This document shows positions 1 to 8,186 of a stretch of 10,632 bases of DNA, piece after piece. The stretch spans positions 1 through 10,632 of the forward strand of contig DAIDAD010000011.1 of assembly GCA_027310795.1 (NCBI GenBank). Direction: 5' to 3'. The DNA comes from Candidatus Micrarchaeaceae archaeon (GTDB taxonomy: Archaea > Micrarchaeota > Micrarchaeia > Micrarchaeales > CABMGC01). The translations under genes were made by a program, and so were the position numbers. The notes under the pieces are model-generated. The model did no database searches. It had not been told where the DNA came from and worked only from the letters and a program-made list of their open reading frames with translations. Numbering within the stretch: position 1 is the stretch's first letter; every line of letters begins with the position of its first letter.

Positions 1-9
1 GTTGATAAT

Positions 10-234
10 ATGGTAGATTTAAACCCCATAGAGACCCTTGTCGTCCAGGCGATGAGGGATATAGGCGCGACGAGCGAGGAGAAGAAGAAGACCGCAGACG
101 ACATAGCGAAGAAGTGCAGCAGGCCGAAGAGCATGGTGAACAACGCGCTCGTTGCCCTTTCTCAGAAAGGAGTCGTCAAGAGAGTAGCAAGGGAAAAGGC
201 CTCGGGCTATTTCGTAATACCTGGGACAGCGTAG
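10..234 (+). CDS. small winged-helix DNA-binding protein
   Basis: A 74-aa basic protein with the layout of a winged helix-turn-helix domain. Residues ~28-35 (TADDIAKK) look like the first HTH helix, residues ~38-53 (RPKSMVNNALVALSQK) like the recognition helix, and the final KGVVKRVAREKASGYFVI like the beta wing. This is the shape of many archaeal MarR/TrmB-like regulators, but no specific family is recognised. The frame stays open to base 1, so the gene could start upstream of the window; the ATG at 10 is used because the domain is complete from there. The next gene begins 4 bases after the stop, so the two are probably co-transcribed. DNA binding is inferred from the fold pattern, and the target is unknown. 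Confidence 0.6.
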   Translation: MVDLNPIETLVVQAMRDIGATSEEKKKTADDIAKKCSRPKSMVNNALVALSQKGVVKRVAREKASGYFVIPGTA

Positions 235-238
235 ATGC

Positions 239-1129
239 ATGCCCGGCTCCGATTCCATAGAGTTCCTTGCTAATTACAAAGGATGGATTGAGAACCGCTG
301 CGTCGAGATATACGAATCCACCAGCCCTGCACAGGTGGCTCATGTGCTCGCTTCGATAAGGAACATTGTGGACAGGAGGGCTTTTGAAGTGCTTGGCGTC
401 GATACAAAGGCATTGGAAGTTTATTCTGAGAAGTTGGCAAAGGCTTTCCCAAAGAACGATTACAAATCGCTTGCACTTGCATACAAATCCTTAGGCTCTT
501 CAGATTCAGATTCTGAGATAGCAAAGGCTTCTGCGGACAGGGAGGAGATCAGGCCTTTTGCAAAAGTATTTTTACTAAGGTCGACTGCACTGAAACTGGG
601 ATTGATGTGGTACGTGTCTGCAGATAACAAGGCGCTTGCAACGGGCGCAGCAGCAGGAAAAGCAGGCGCTACGCCGCCGGGGATAGCCTTCATGGCAAAA
701 TACAAGGAATGGATATCGATAAAGAAACTTTCCGTGACCGATGATACCAAACCGGAAGAAGTCTCTGCGCACCTTTCATCGATAAGGATGACAACTGACA
801 GGAAGCTTCCCCAGATACTCGGGATAAACACCGAAGACCTTGACGCTTATGCCAGTGCTTCCGTGAATAAGATGAGGAAGAGCGCTGCAAACATAGAGAA
901 GATAGTTGACATATTGTGCTCCGAAGAGACGAAGAGCCAGATAGATTCTTCCATACCGTCAGAGAATGTAAGGGGCGTTGCAGTGACGTATCTTTTCGGC
1001 CGTATGCTGCAGAACATCAAGCTCGACCTTGAGGTGAGCCCCGATACGCTCATGAGCATGTTCCCCGGCCTGAAGATACCGAAGCCGAGGGGAAGGATGC
1101 CGGGCAAGAAGAAAAAGCAGAAGCAGTAG
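239..1129 (+). CDS. uncharacterised protein with two tandem copies of one domain
   Basis: A 296-aa protein that I do not recognise. It contains an internal duplication: residues 7-62 align without gaps to residues 149-204 (offset 142), with 21 of 56 positions identical by eye. Shared positions include YK-W-I, T-P, SIR, DR, LG, T and Y. Weaker similarity continues to about residue 125 in copy 1 and 265 in copy 2. The copies are joined by an Ala/Gly-rich linker (about 132-148). The C-terminus is a short Pro/Lys-rich tail (from about KIPKPRGR to the end), which suggests contact with nucleic acid. No signal peptide or membrane segment is seen. It lies 4 bases after the winged-helix gene, so a joint role is likely but unknown. 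An out-of-frame ATG at 235 is not its start. Confidence 0.75.
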   Translation: MPGSDSIEFLANYKGWIENRCVEIYESTSPAQVAHVLASIRNIVDRRAFEVLGVDTKALEVYSEKLAKAFPKNDYKSLALAYKSLGSSDSDSEIAKASADREEIRPFAKVFLLRSTALKLGLMWYVSADNKALATGAAAGKAGATPPGIAFMAKYKEWISIKKLSVTDDTKPEEVSAHLSSIRMTTDRKLPQILGINTEDLDAYASASVNKMRKSAANIEKIVDILCSEETKSQIDSSIPSENVRGVAVTYLFGRMLQNIKLDLEVSPDTLMSMFPGLKIPKPRGRMPGKKKKQKQ

Positions 1130-1146
1130 AGCAGAAGCAGGATAAT

Positions 1147-1156
1147 ATTATATATT
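1147..1156 (+). promoter_or_regulatory. TATA box for tRNA-Pro (and perhaps the HD gene)
   Basis: ATTATATATT is centred about 30 bases upstream of the first base of tRNA-Pro, the usual archaeal spacing. It lies in the AT-rich gap between the preceding gene's stop and the tRNA. No other good TATA box is visible before the HD-domain gene, so this promoter may serve both. Confidence 0.6.
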
Positions 1157-1181
1157 GCCCTTAATCTTAATATGCAAAACG

Positions 1182-1254
1182 GGGGAGTTAGGCTAGCTTG
1201 GTAGGCTTCAAGCTTTGGGAGCTTGCGACCCGCGTTCAAATCGCGGACTCCCCA
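1182..1254 (+). tRNA. tRNA-Pro (anticodon UGG)
   Basis: A full cloverleaf folds by hand. The acceptor stem GGGGAGT (1182-1188) pairs perfectly with ACTCCCC (1247-1253), with A1254 as discriminator. The D stem is GGCT/GGCT with two G-U pairs. The anticodon stem CAAGC/GCTTG encloses loop TTTGGGA, giving anticodon TGG at 1216-1218. A 4-base variable loop follows, then T stem CCGCG/CGCGG around TTCAAAT. There is no intron and no encoded CCA; the 3' flank is TCT, directly followed by the ATG of the next gene. Confidence 0.95.
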
Positions 1255-1257
1255 TCT

Positions 1258-2091
1258 ATGAAACCAGTAATTGTTCTAAAAAGAGACCCAGGTGGATTGT
1301 ATAGAAGAGAGAGAGGCTATGGAGAAGAGGGTTGCCGCCGCCTAATGAATGCGGCAGGTATACTCGAATCGCTTGATAGGTTAAGCGCAGATGGGAAGCT
1401 GCCGTATCCTGGAAGGTTGGAGTATCATCTCAGCGAGCATACTATCGGAAACGAAGGGGTGGCCAGGCGGGCAAAGCATTATGCCGTGCAGGAAGGCCTT
1501 TCGATGAGGGAGCAGGAGCTTGCCTGCATAGCCGCAGTATTTCATGACACAGGATTCGGCGGGCCTAAGGGCAGGTACGATAATAACGAGCCTGTAGGGG
1601 CAGAGTACGCAAAGGATTTCATGAAGGAACAGAGGGACGGATCAGGCAACGCTGAATATACAAAACAGGAGATGCGCATCGTCGAAGCTGCGATAATGTC
1701 GACAGCTGCGTCGAGGGATTATGAAAGCGCAATGGTAAAATTACAGAATGTTGACGGAGAAATGGAGAGGCTCAAGAAGGAGGGGTTCGGCGGAAATGCG
1801 ATAGAGAGTGCAAGGAGGATAGCTAATGTAGTCTGTGACGCAGACCTCGACAACCTTGGTAGGAAAGATTTCTTCGAGCTCGGGGCAAAGGTAAGGAACG
1901 AGATAGGGTCAGTCAAGAATGTACAGATGCCGAATCGGCTTGCAGAGCTGAAGTCGCTTTTGTCCATCTTTGAAAAGCACGGAGGCTACAAGACAGAGTC
2001 TGCGCGGAGAGAGCGGGGCCGGCAGTACCAGAACAACATGGATGAGATAGTTGCTTCGATAAAGAAGCTTGAAGGACGACGAGTGTTCTAA
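1258..2091 (+). CDS. HD-domain metal-dependent phosphohydrolase
   Basis: A 277-aa protein of the HD superfamily, whose members use a His/Asp-bound metal centre to hydrolyse phosphate esters, often of nucleotides. Visible ligand candidates are His61 (in YHLSEHT), the His96-Asp97 doublet (VFHDTGFG) and Asp194 or Asp196 (CDADLDNLG), in the order H...HD...D. The substrate cannot be read from sequence. The open frame extends back into tRNA-Pro, so the first start outside the tRNA, ATG 1258, is chosen; ATG 1345 is an alternative that still keeps all HD residues. The start is only 3 bases beyond the tRNA discriminator, and no separate promoter is seen. It converges with the repeat-protein gene, leaving a 16-base gap. 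Confidence 0.8.
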   Translation: MKPVIVLKRDPGGLYRRERGYGEEGCRRLMNAAGILESLDRLSADGKLPYPGRLEYHLSEHTIGNEGVARRAKHYAVQEGLSMREQELACIAAVFHDTGFGGPKGRYDNNEPVGAEYAKDFMKEQRDGSGNAEYTKQEMRIVEAAIMSTAASRDYESAMVKLQNVDGEMERLKKEGFGGNAIESARRIANVVCDADLDNLGRKDFFELGAKVRNEIGSVKNVQMPNRLAELKSLLSIFEKHGGYKTESARRERGRQYQNNMDEIVASIKKLEGRRVF

Positions 2092-2107
2092 CCTTGCTTT
2101 AATCTGC

Positions 2108-2806
2108 CTATTTTCCAAGGCTGCGGCTTAGCCTTTTGAATATCGAGATTTTGTATTTTTCCGAAACGGCTTTTCTGACATATTTGTCCTCGTCAGAAAA
2201 CGCCCTTTCTATCTGCTCCGGATTAAGGTCCTGTTTCAGTACAGCGGTCATTCTTACATGTTTGTTCTCATCAGATAGGGCCTTGTCTGCCTGATCTTTA
2301 TTGAAGACCTGGAACTCTGCTGCAGCCTTCCTTACATCAGGACTTCCATTAGATTGCATTTCATCGATATGCCGAGGTAAAAGTCCTTTCTGGTATCTTG
2401 CCATGGCTACCCCTACTTCAGATTCATCGTTTAATAGAGCCTTGTCTGCCTGCCTATGGTTGAGCTGATAATGTCTTATTGTGGTTGCGATGACGTTCGG
2501 GGAGCTGTCCGATATGGCGGTGTCCAAGTGCGATTCTTTCAGTTTTTGATATATTACCGTCTCTCTTCTTACTTCGTAGTCTTTTTCGTGCTTGAGCACA
2601 GCCGTAATCTGGCTGTCTGTCAGTTCCTGCACCCTGACTGCAATAAGCCTTACGCTTTTCTCAGGATCTGTCAGCAGCCTGCCTACCTCCTGCTCAGGCA
2701 GTTTGTTATACGCGGCTTCTGCCCGTGCAAAACCGTTCTTATCATTAAGTTTCTTTACCGTTTCAGGGCCTATTTTTTTAGTTTCCATATAATCACTCAT
2801 AAACAT
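2108..2806 (-). CDS. LRV/HEAT-like helical repeat protein (about 8 repeats)
   Basis: A 232-aa protein composed almost wholly of 24-27-residue repeats. Each unit runs roughly L-x3-Q-x3-AL-S/xD-x4-VR-x2-A, for example LNPEQIERAFSDEDKYVRKA and FNKDQADKALSDENKHVRMT. About eight units can be laid end to end. The pattern resembles leucine-rich-repeat-variant (LRV) or short HEAT-type alpha solenoids, which usually act as protein-binding scaffolds. No enzyme motif, cysteine cluster or membrane segment is seen. A second in-frame ATG at 2800 (MSDYME) is an equally good start. It begins 12 bases after the stop of the upstream paralogue (2819-3232) and is probably co-transcribed with it. Partner unknown. 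Confidence 0.75.
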   Translation of the reverse strand: MFMSDYMETKKIGPETVKKLNDKNGFARAEAAYNKLPEQEVGRLLTDPEKSVRLIAVRVQELTDSQITAVLKHEKDYEVRRETVIYQKLKESHLDTAISDSSPNVIATTIRHYQLNHRQADKALLNDESEVGVAMARYQKGLLPRHIDEMQSNGSPDVRKAAAEFQVFNKDQADKALSDENKHVRMTAVLKQDLNPEQIERAFSDEDKYVRKAVSEKYKISIFKRLSRSLGK

Positions 2807-2818
2807 TCGGGTCTGAAT

Positions 2819-3232
2819 TCATTTGCTGCCTTGGTCGTGCATCTTGAAGAGCCTTACATACGCGGCCTTGAAAGGGTGCAGCTTCTCGGTTGTTTCTGCG
2901 ACGTATCTGTCCTTGTCTGAAAGAGCCTGAAGGATGTGCTCAGTTTTGAGCTTCTGATTCAGTATTACTGCAACCTTCACTTCCGTGTCCCTGTCTTTTC
3001 TAAGCAGATTGCTTATCTGCTGAGGCAGCAGTCTCTGGAATGTGGCTATCTCCCAACGCAATATGCTCTTTTCACTGCCCAGCTCTGCGTCTATCTCTTC
3101 TTTTGTAAGCTGCTTTGCGCACGAAATGCCGCGGTTATGCGGCGCTGCATCGTAATCTATGAATGCAAGCTCCAGCTGGCTCTCCATTGCGCCTGAGGCC
3201 GCACCTTTTGCGGCGATGCCGTTCTTGAGCAT
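2819..3232 (-). CDS. short LRV/HEAT-like repeat protein, paralogue of its neighbour
   Basis: A 137-aa protein with three clear repeats of the same ~26-residue type as the adjacent 232-aa protein: units starting LTKEEIDAEL, LLPQQISNLL and LKTEHILQAL. A degenerate fourth lies near the N-terminus (SQLELAFIDYD...RGISCAKQ). It is therefore a paralogue, probably from local duplication followed by gain or loss of repeat units. The first ~15 residues (Ala/Gly-rich, with a second Met at 16) are unlike the repeats, so a start at Met16 is possible. A TATA box lies about 34 bases upstream of the chosen ATG. Likely first gene of a two-gene operon; function unknown. Confidence 0.7.
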   Translation of the reverse strand: MLKNGIAAKGAASGAMESQLELAFIDYDAAPHNRGISCAKQLTKEEIDAELGSEKSILRWEIATFQRLLPQQISNLLRKDRDTEVKVAVILNQKLKTEHILQALSDKDRYVAETTEKLHPFKAAYVRLFKMHDQGSK

Positions 3233-3260
3233 ATGTTATCAGTAATATGCTTCGCTTCCC

Positions 3261-3271
3261 AAATATTTAAA
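3261..3271 (-). promoter_or_regulatory. TATA box for the repeat-protein operon
   Basis: Read on the minus strand the site is TTTAAATATTT, centred ~34 bases before the ATG at 3232. That predicts a transcript with a leader of only ~8 bases. A second AT-rich box (TTTATAAAA, minus strand, around 3285-3293) lies further upstream and could be an alternative. Confidence 0.45.
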
Positions 3272-3328
3272 GGCGATACAGAGCTTTTATAAAGCCCTGA
3301 GTTCAGGCATGTTGTTGTCCGATTGCGT

Positions 3329-3985
3329 TCATTGCATTGCAGAAGACCTTCTGCCGTTGAGCACGTCATTTAAGCGCTTGTTTGCTTCCTCCCAGTTTAT
3401 GTTGTCGAGGAATACTTTTACATATGCGCCCTTGTCCGTTCCATAGTCTATGGCGTATGCGTGCTCCCAGCAGTCAAGCGCGATTATGACGTCCTGCGCG
3501 ATTGCGGGCACGTTAACGCTGTGCTCATTGATGACCCAGTTGTGCAGTTGGTTCCGGTTCCTGTCCAATGCGACAAGTACCCAGCCAGGCGTAGAAGCTG
3601 CATCGGCCTTCGTCTCCGCCTTCCATTTGTCTATGTTGCCGAACGAGCTGTTAATGAGTGACTTGAACTGATCGTCAGGCTCGTTCACAGGCTCGAGGTT
3701 TTCAAAGTATGCCTTGTGCAGGTAGCTGCCGTTGTATGCTACCGTCTCCCTGCGTTTCAGCTCGCTGTACGGGCCGTAGCTGAAGTTTGCATTCTTCTGC
3801 AGTATTTCTGGATCCGTGTCCATCTGCTTCCTTAAATCGTCAAGCCTCTGCTCTATCTCGTTGAGTTTCTTCACATACCCTTCATACAATCCTATGTGCG
3901 CCTTTATCTGCTTCGGCGTAAGCCCCTTTATCGCGCCTTCATTCAGCAGGGCTGAAAAATCCTTTATCTTATGTTCCACTATCAT
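3329..3985 (-). CDS. sod: Fe/Mn superoxide dismutase, SodF-like subclass
   Basis: A 218-aa cytoplasmic enzyme that dismutates superoxide to oxygen and hydrogen peroxide. The four metal ligands of the Fe/Mn family are visible: His30 (AHIGLYEGYVKKLN), His90 (GSYLHKAYFENL), Asp171 and His175 (ALDCWEHAYAIDY). The NINWEEANKRL tail is also typical. The first and second ligand contexts match the SodF-like branch (H-x3-Y-x2-YVKKxN and LHxxYFxNL) rather than classic HH-x2-YV and NHxxFW forms. The metal cannot be told from sequence. The frame extends to an ATG at 4009, but that ATG lies only ~11 bases from the TATA box, where the transcript would not yet have begun. The ATG at 3985, preceded by GTGAGG, is preferred. 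Divergent from the 385-aa gene. Confidence 0.93.
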   Translation of the reverse strand: MIVEHKIKDFSALLNEGAIKGLTPKQIKAHIGLYEGYVKKLNEIEQRLDDLRKQMDTDPEILQKNANFSYGPYSELKRRETVAYNGSYLHKAYFENLEPVNEPDDQFKSLINSSFGNIDKWKAETKADAASTPGWVLVALDRNRNQLHNWVINEHSVNVPAIAQDVIIALDCWEHAYAIDYGTDKGAYVKVFLDNINWEEANKRLNDVLNGRRSSAMQ

Positions 3986-4014
3986 TTCCTCACTTATGAT
4001 TTGTTGCATGGAAG

Positions 4015-4025
4015 TTATTTAAATT
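4015..4025 (-). promoter_or_regulatory. TATA box for sod
   Basis: On the minus strand the site is AATTTAAATAA, centred at about 4020. A transcript starting ~26 bases downstream would begin near 3994, just before the ATG at 3985. This site decides the sod start. Confidence 0.5.
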
Positions 4026-4065
4026 CTACAATCATTTTCAGATAGCTTTCTCTCGTTTCCGCAGC

Positions 4066-4083
4066 CAAGGTTCAATAACCTTG
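4066..4083. repeat. perfect inverted repeat between divergent promoters
   Basis: CAAGGTT-CAAT-AACCTTG is a perfect 7-bp inverted repeat with a 4-base centre. It lies between the TATA box of sod and that of the 385-aa gene. Its size and position suit an operator for a dimeric regulator; this is inference. Confidence 0.5.
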
Positions 4084-4089
4084 CTTTGC

Positions 4090-4117
4090 TCAGGGGATAA
4101 TTATTTAAATCAGGGGA
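4090..4117 (+). promoter_or_regulatory. TATA box flanked by direct repeats, promoter of the 385-aa gene
   Basis: The TATA-like AATTATTTAAAT (4099-4110) is centred ~44 bases before the ATG at 4149, predicting a leader of about 18 bases. It is bracketed by two copies of TCAGGGGA (4090-4097 and 4110-4117), exactly 20 bases apart, about two helical turns. The second copy overlaps the last base of the TATA element. A regulator bound there could block or aid TBP/TFB binding. Confidence 0.45.
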
Positions 4118-4148
4118 ATCATATGCCCTTTACCAGTCTGGGGATAGG

Positions 4149-5306
4149 ATGACAGAGGTTTATAGGGCATATCCGCATGCGCTCAGGAAGCTTGACGAAT
4201 CAGGCCTTACGGCAAGGATAGAGAAGGCGCTGCATGGATCGACAGTCAAGCCGTTGAGATTCGTTTCAATGGATGATGTAGAAAGGACAGTAAACAGCAT
4301 GGAAGGCGAGGGGCTTCTCGGGACGATGAAAAAAGAGGACAGGGACAGGTTCAGGGCAGAGCTTTCGGGAGCAATTCGTAAAAAAGATTCATGTTGGACA
4401 GTTGAAAGGGCAGGCGGCGGCTTCGAGGAGCGTGCAGTTGCCCACGATTTCCTGCTTTTGACAGGATACAGGAACCTCGCAGTGCTTCAGAAGGAGGAGC
4501 TTTTCGATTACAATAAATTCGGGTTCTCCAGCGTGTCTGAATTCACAGGCACGGTAGGCGCTGCAATAGAGATGGGGCTCGCGAACAATGGCAACAATAA
4601 AGGGCTTGCGTGGAGCACAGTGAGGAATGACGGAAGAGACATATCCAGCGATATTACAGGAGATACGTATGGCGACCTTAGGATATTCCAGTATGATGTA
4701 ACCCCGTACCAGACCCAGGACCCTATAGGAAATACAGTTTATTATAGAAGGCTGGGCAGCAGGGACAAGATGGCTGTCGAGGCTTACCATAACACGGAAG
4801 GGCAGCTCCTTGTATCTGTGCTCAAGTATGTGAATCAGGAAAACATAAAGCCGCAGATTCTTGAGTTCGGGGCGCGGGGCGCAATGCTGTTCATATCTAC
4901 GCTTGAGCGCAGGGACAAAGTTTACATGAACGAGAACCTGTTCGGCTTCAAGCGTGCGTCAGTTGACATGCTGTTCTCTGCATGGAATATGCAGATACCA
5001 AAGCTAAATGCCATGGGCATGCCTTCCACTGAGAAACCGGGGCATTATATAAATGCACAATATGGCGAGGGCTATGTAGTTTACCTGAGCCATGAAGGCG
5101 ACATGGTGATAGCGATGAGGGAGAAGCGCAAGCCTGTAAACGTTGAAGAAGCAGTGACCTTTGCGCCTGAAGAGATTGACAGTGTGATAAATGGTATTTT
5201 TTACCAGGCGGTACGCGGGCTTGGAAGGACCACGGAGAGGGAGCTTGTAGAGATACTTGACTACAGGTTCTCGCCGGAATTTGGTAAACTGGCACGCAGG
5301 GCATAG
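4149..5306 (+). CDS. uncharacterised 385-aa soluble protein
   Basis: I do not recognise this family. The ATG at 4149 is preceded by a GGGGAT ribosome-binding-like site 3 bases upstream. The protein is soluble in character: no signal peptide, no membrane helix, and a single cysteine near residue 80. Possible landmarks are a Gly/Asn-rich stretch near residue 155 (GLANNGNNKG), an aromatic/acidic stretch near 177-190 (YGDLRIFQYDVTPYQTQD) and a Gly/Tyr stretch near 300-310 (YINAQYGEGYVVYLS). Codon use matches the core genes (Gln 9 CAG to 1 CAA), so recent transfer is not indicated. It has its own promoter and is followed by T-rich DNA, so it is probably monocistronic. The divergent sod gene may share regulation. 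Confidence 0.7.
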   Translation: MTEVYRAYPHALRKLDESGLTARIEKALHGSTVKPLRFVSMDDVERTVNSMEGEGLLGTMKKEDRDRFRAELSGAIRKKDSCWTVERAGGGFEERAVAHDFLLLTGYRNLAVLQKEELFDYNKFGFSSVSEFTGTVGAAIEMGLANNGNNKGLAWSTVRNDGRDISSDITGDTYGDLRIFQYDVTPYQTQDPIGNTVYYRRLGSRDKMAVEAYHNTEGQLLVSVLKYVNQENIKPQILEFGARGAMLFISTLERRDKVYMNENLFGFKRASVDMLFSAWNMQIPKLNAMGMPSTEKPGHYINAQYGEGYVVYLSHEGDMVIAMREKRKPVNVEEAVTFAPEEIDSVINGIFYQAVRGLGRTTERELVEILDYRFSPEFGKLARRA

Positions 5307-5316
5307 CCGTTTGCTG

Positions 5317-5344
5317 TTTTTTTCTTATATCTGCTTCCGTTTTT
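5317..5344 (+). terminator. T-rich transcription terminator
   Basis: A run of seven T (5317-5323) and a further run of five (5340-5344) begin 10 bases after the stop of the 385-aa gene. Archaeal RNA polymerase terminates at such T-tracts without needing a strong hairpin. Confidence 0.5.
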
Positions 5345-5355
5345 GTGAACGATAC

Positions 5356-5367
5356 TTATTTTAAATT
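5356..5367 (+). promoter_or_regulatory. TATA box for the OFOR operon
   Basis: TTATTTTAAATT is centred ~47 bases before the ATG at 5409, giving a leader of roughly 20 bases. A second AT-rich site, TTTAATTA, at about 5383-5390, is too close to serve that ATG. Confidence 0.45.
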
Positions 5368-5408
5368 TGCAACCGCTACCCGTTTAATTACAGATAGCGT
5401 GTCTTTTT

Positions 5409-6245
5409 ATGAAGCTTTCTTGGATGATAGGAGGAGCGCAGGGGCTTGGCGTAGACACATCCGCAAACCTTTTTGGTTCAGCTGTTGCAAAAGCCGGCTA
5501 TTACATATACGGCAACAGGGAGTACTATTCAAACATCAAAGGCAGGCACAGTTATTTCAACGTGGTGATGAGCAACAGGCCTCCTAGGAGCATATCAGAA
5601 AAGGTCAACATACTTGTGGCTTTCGATTCTGAGACCGTGTTCCAGCACTTTACCGGCGTAACTGATTTTCTGATATATGACAAGAACTCGGAGATTGTAA
5701 AGGCAGAAACAGTAAGGTCGATGGAGAATGAGATTACTGAAAAGGTTGTAAAGGAGCTTGAAGGCGCAGGGTTCGGCACCAGCATTGCCGATGTTGTACA
5801 GTACTTGAAAAGGAAGAATGTCACATGCATACCTGTTAATTATGTAGACGGCATAAACGCGATAATAAACCAGTTGAAGATACCGCCACCTGTTGCAGGG
5901 AAGGCGAAGAACATAATAGGGATAGGCGCGTCATATTCGCTGCTCGGCCTGAAAAAGGATTTCCTTGACAATGCAATAAAGGAATCTTTCGGCAAGAACG
6001 ACCTTTTCTACAGGATGAACATGCTTGCCGCAGAAGCTGGCTTGAAATATGCAAAGAGCAATTACAATATGGAAGAGCTGCAGCTGAATAGCGAAAGGGT
6101 GCAGGTTGACGGCAATACATTGTCTGCGATAGGCAAGATTGCAGGAGGACTGCGCTTCCAGTCATATTATCCGATAACGCCAGCATCTGACGAGAGCACA
6201 TACATTGAGGCAAACCAGGTGCTGCAGGTAAATTCAGGCTCATGA
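5409..6245 (+). CDS. korA: 2-oxoacid:ferredoxin oxidoreductase gamma-alpha subunit, N-terminal part (ends at in-frame TGA)
   Basis: First 278 residues of the fused gamma-alpha chain of a Sulfolobus-type 2-oxoacid:ferredoxin oxidoreductase, which oxidatively decarboxylates 2-oxoacids to acyl-CoA and reduces ferredoxin. The gamma domain is clear from the start (IGGAQGLGVDTSANLF, then GYYIYGNREYYSNIKGRHSY) and runs to about residue 185. The alpha chain's first, pyrimidine-binding domain begins near residue 235 and includes the YPITP motif (residues 254-258). The frame then meets TGA at 6243, while the same frame continues with the rest of alpha. The break is therefore inside a domain, not at the gamma/alpha boundary. 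Substrate preference (pyruvate, 2-oxoglutarate or both) is not readable, so the symbol is tentative. No clear ribosome-binding site precedes the ATG. Confidence 0.85.
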   Translation: MKLSWMIGGAQGLGVDTSANLFGSAVAKAGYYIYGNREYYSNIKGRHSYFNVVMSNRPPRSISEKVNILVAFDSETVFQHFTGVTDFLIYDKNSEIVKAETVRSMENEITEKVVKELEGAGFGTSIADVVQYLKRKNVTCIPVNYVDGINAIINQLKIPPPVAGKAKNIIGIGASYSLLGLKKDFLDNAIKESFGKNDLFYRMNMLAAEAGLKYAKSNYNMEELQLNSERVQVDGNTLSAIGKIAGGLRFQSYYPITPASDESTYIEANQVLQVNSGS

Positions 6246-6260
6246 ACAGGCAGCGGGGGC

Positions 6261-8184
<1,924 letters not shown>

Positions 8185-8186
8185 GT

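Noticed and set aside
1198..1257. N-terminal extension of the HD gene through tRNA-Pro
   Set aside because: The extension encodes the tRNA itself, so translation from there would be an accident of the open frame.
2456..3196. Plus-strand frames opposite the repeat-protein genes
   Set aside because: They are antisense shadows: Cys/Phe/Leu-rich and without promoters, whereas the minus-strand proteins show regular repeats.
3284..3310. Small inverted repeats downstream of sod as a hairpin terminator
   Set aside because: Stems are only 5-6 bp with a bulge and no long T-run follows on the minus strand; too weak to call.
4149..5306. Archaeal fructose-bisphosphate aldolase/phosphatase
   Set aside because: The length is similar, but the expected N-terminal and metal-binding motifs of that family are absent.
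6243..6245. TGA as a reassigned sense codon genome-wide
   Set aside because: TGA clearly ends several intact genes here (sod, korB, the second half of korA, the 137-aa repeat protein), so general reassignment is not supported. Selenocysteine is unlikely in a Gly/Ser loop.
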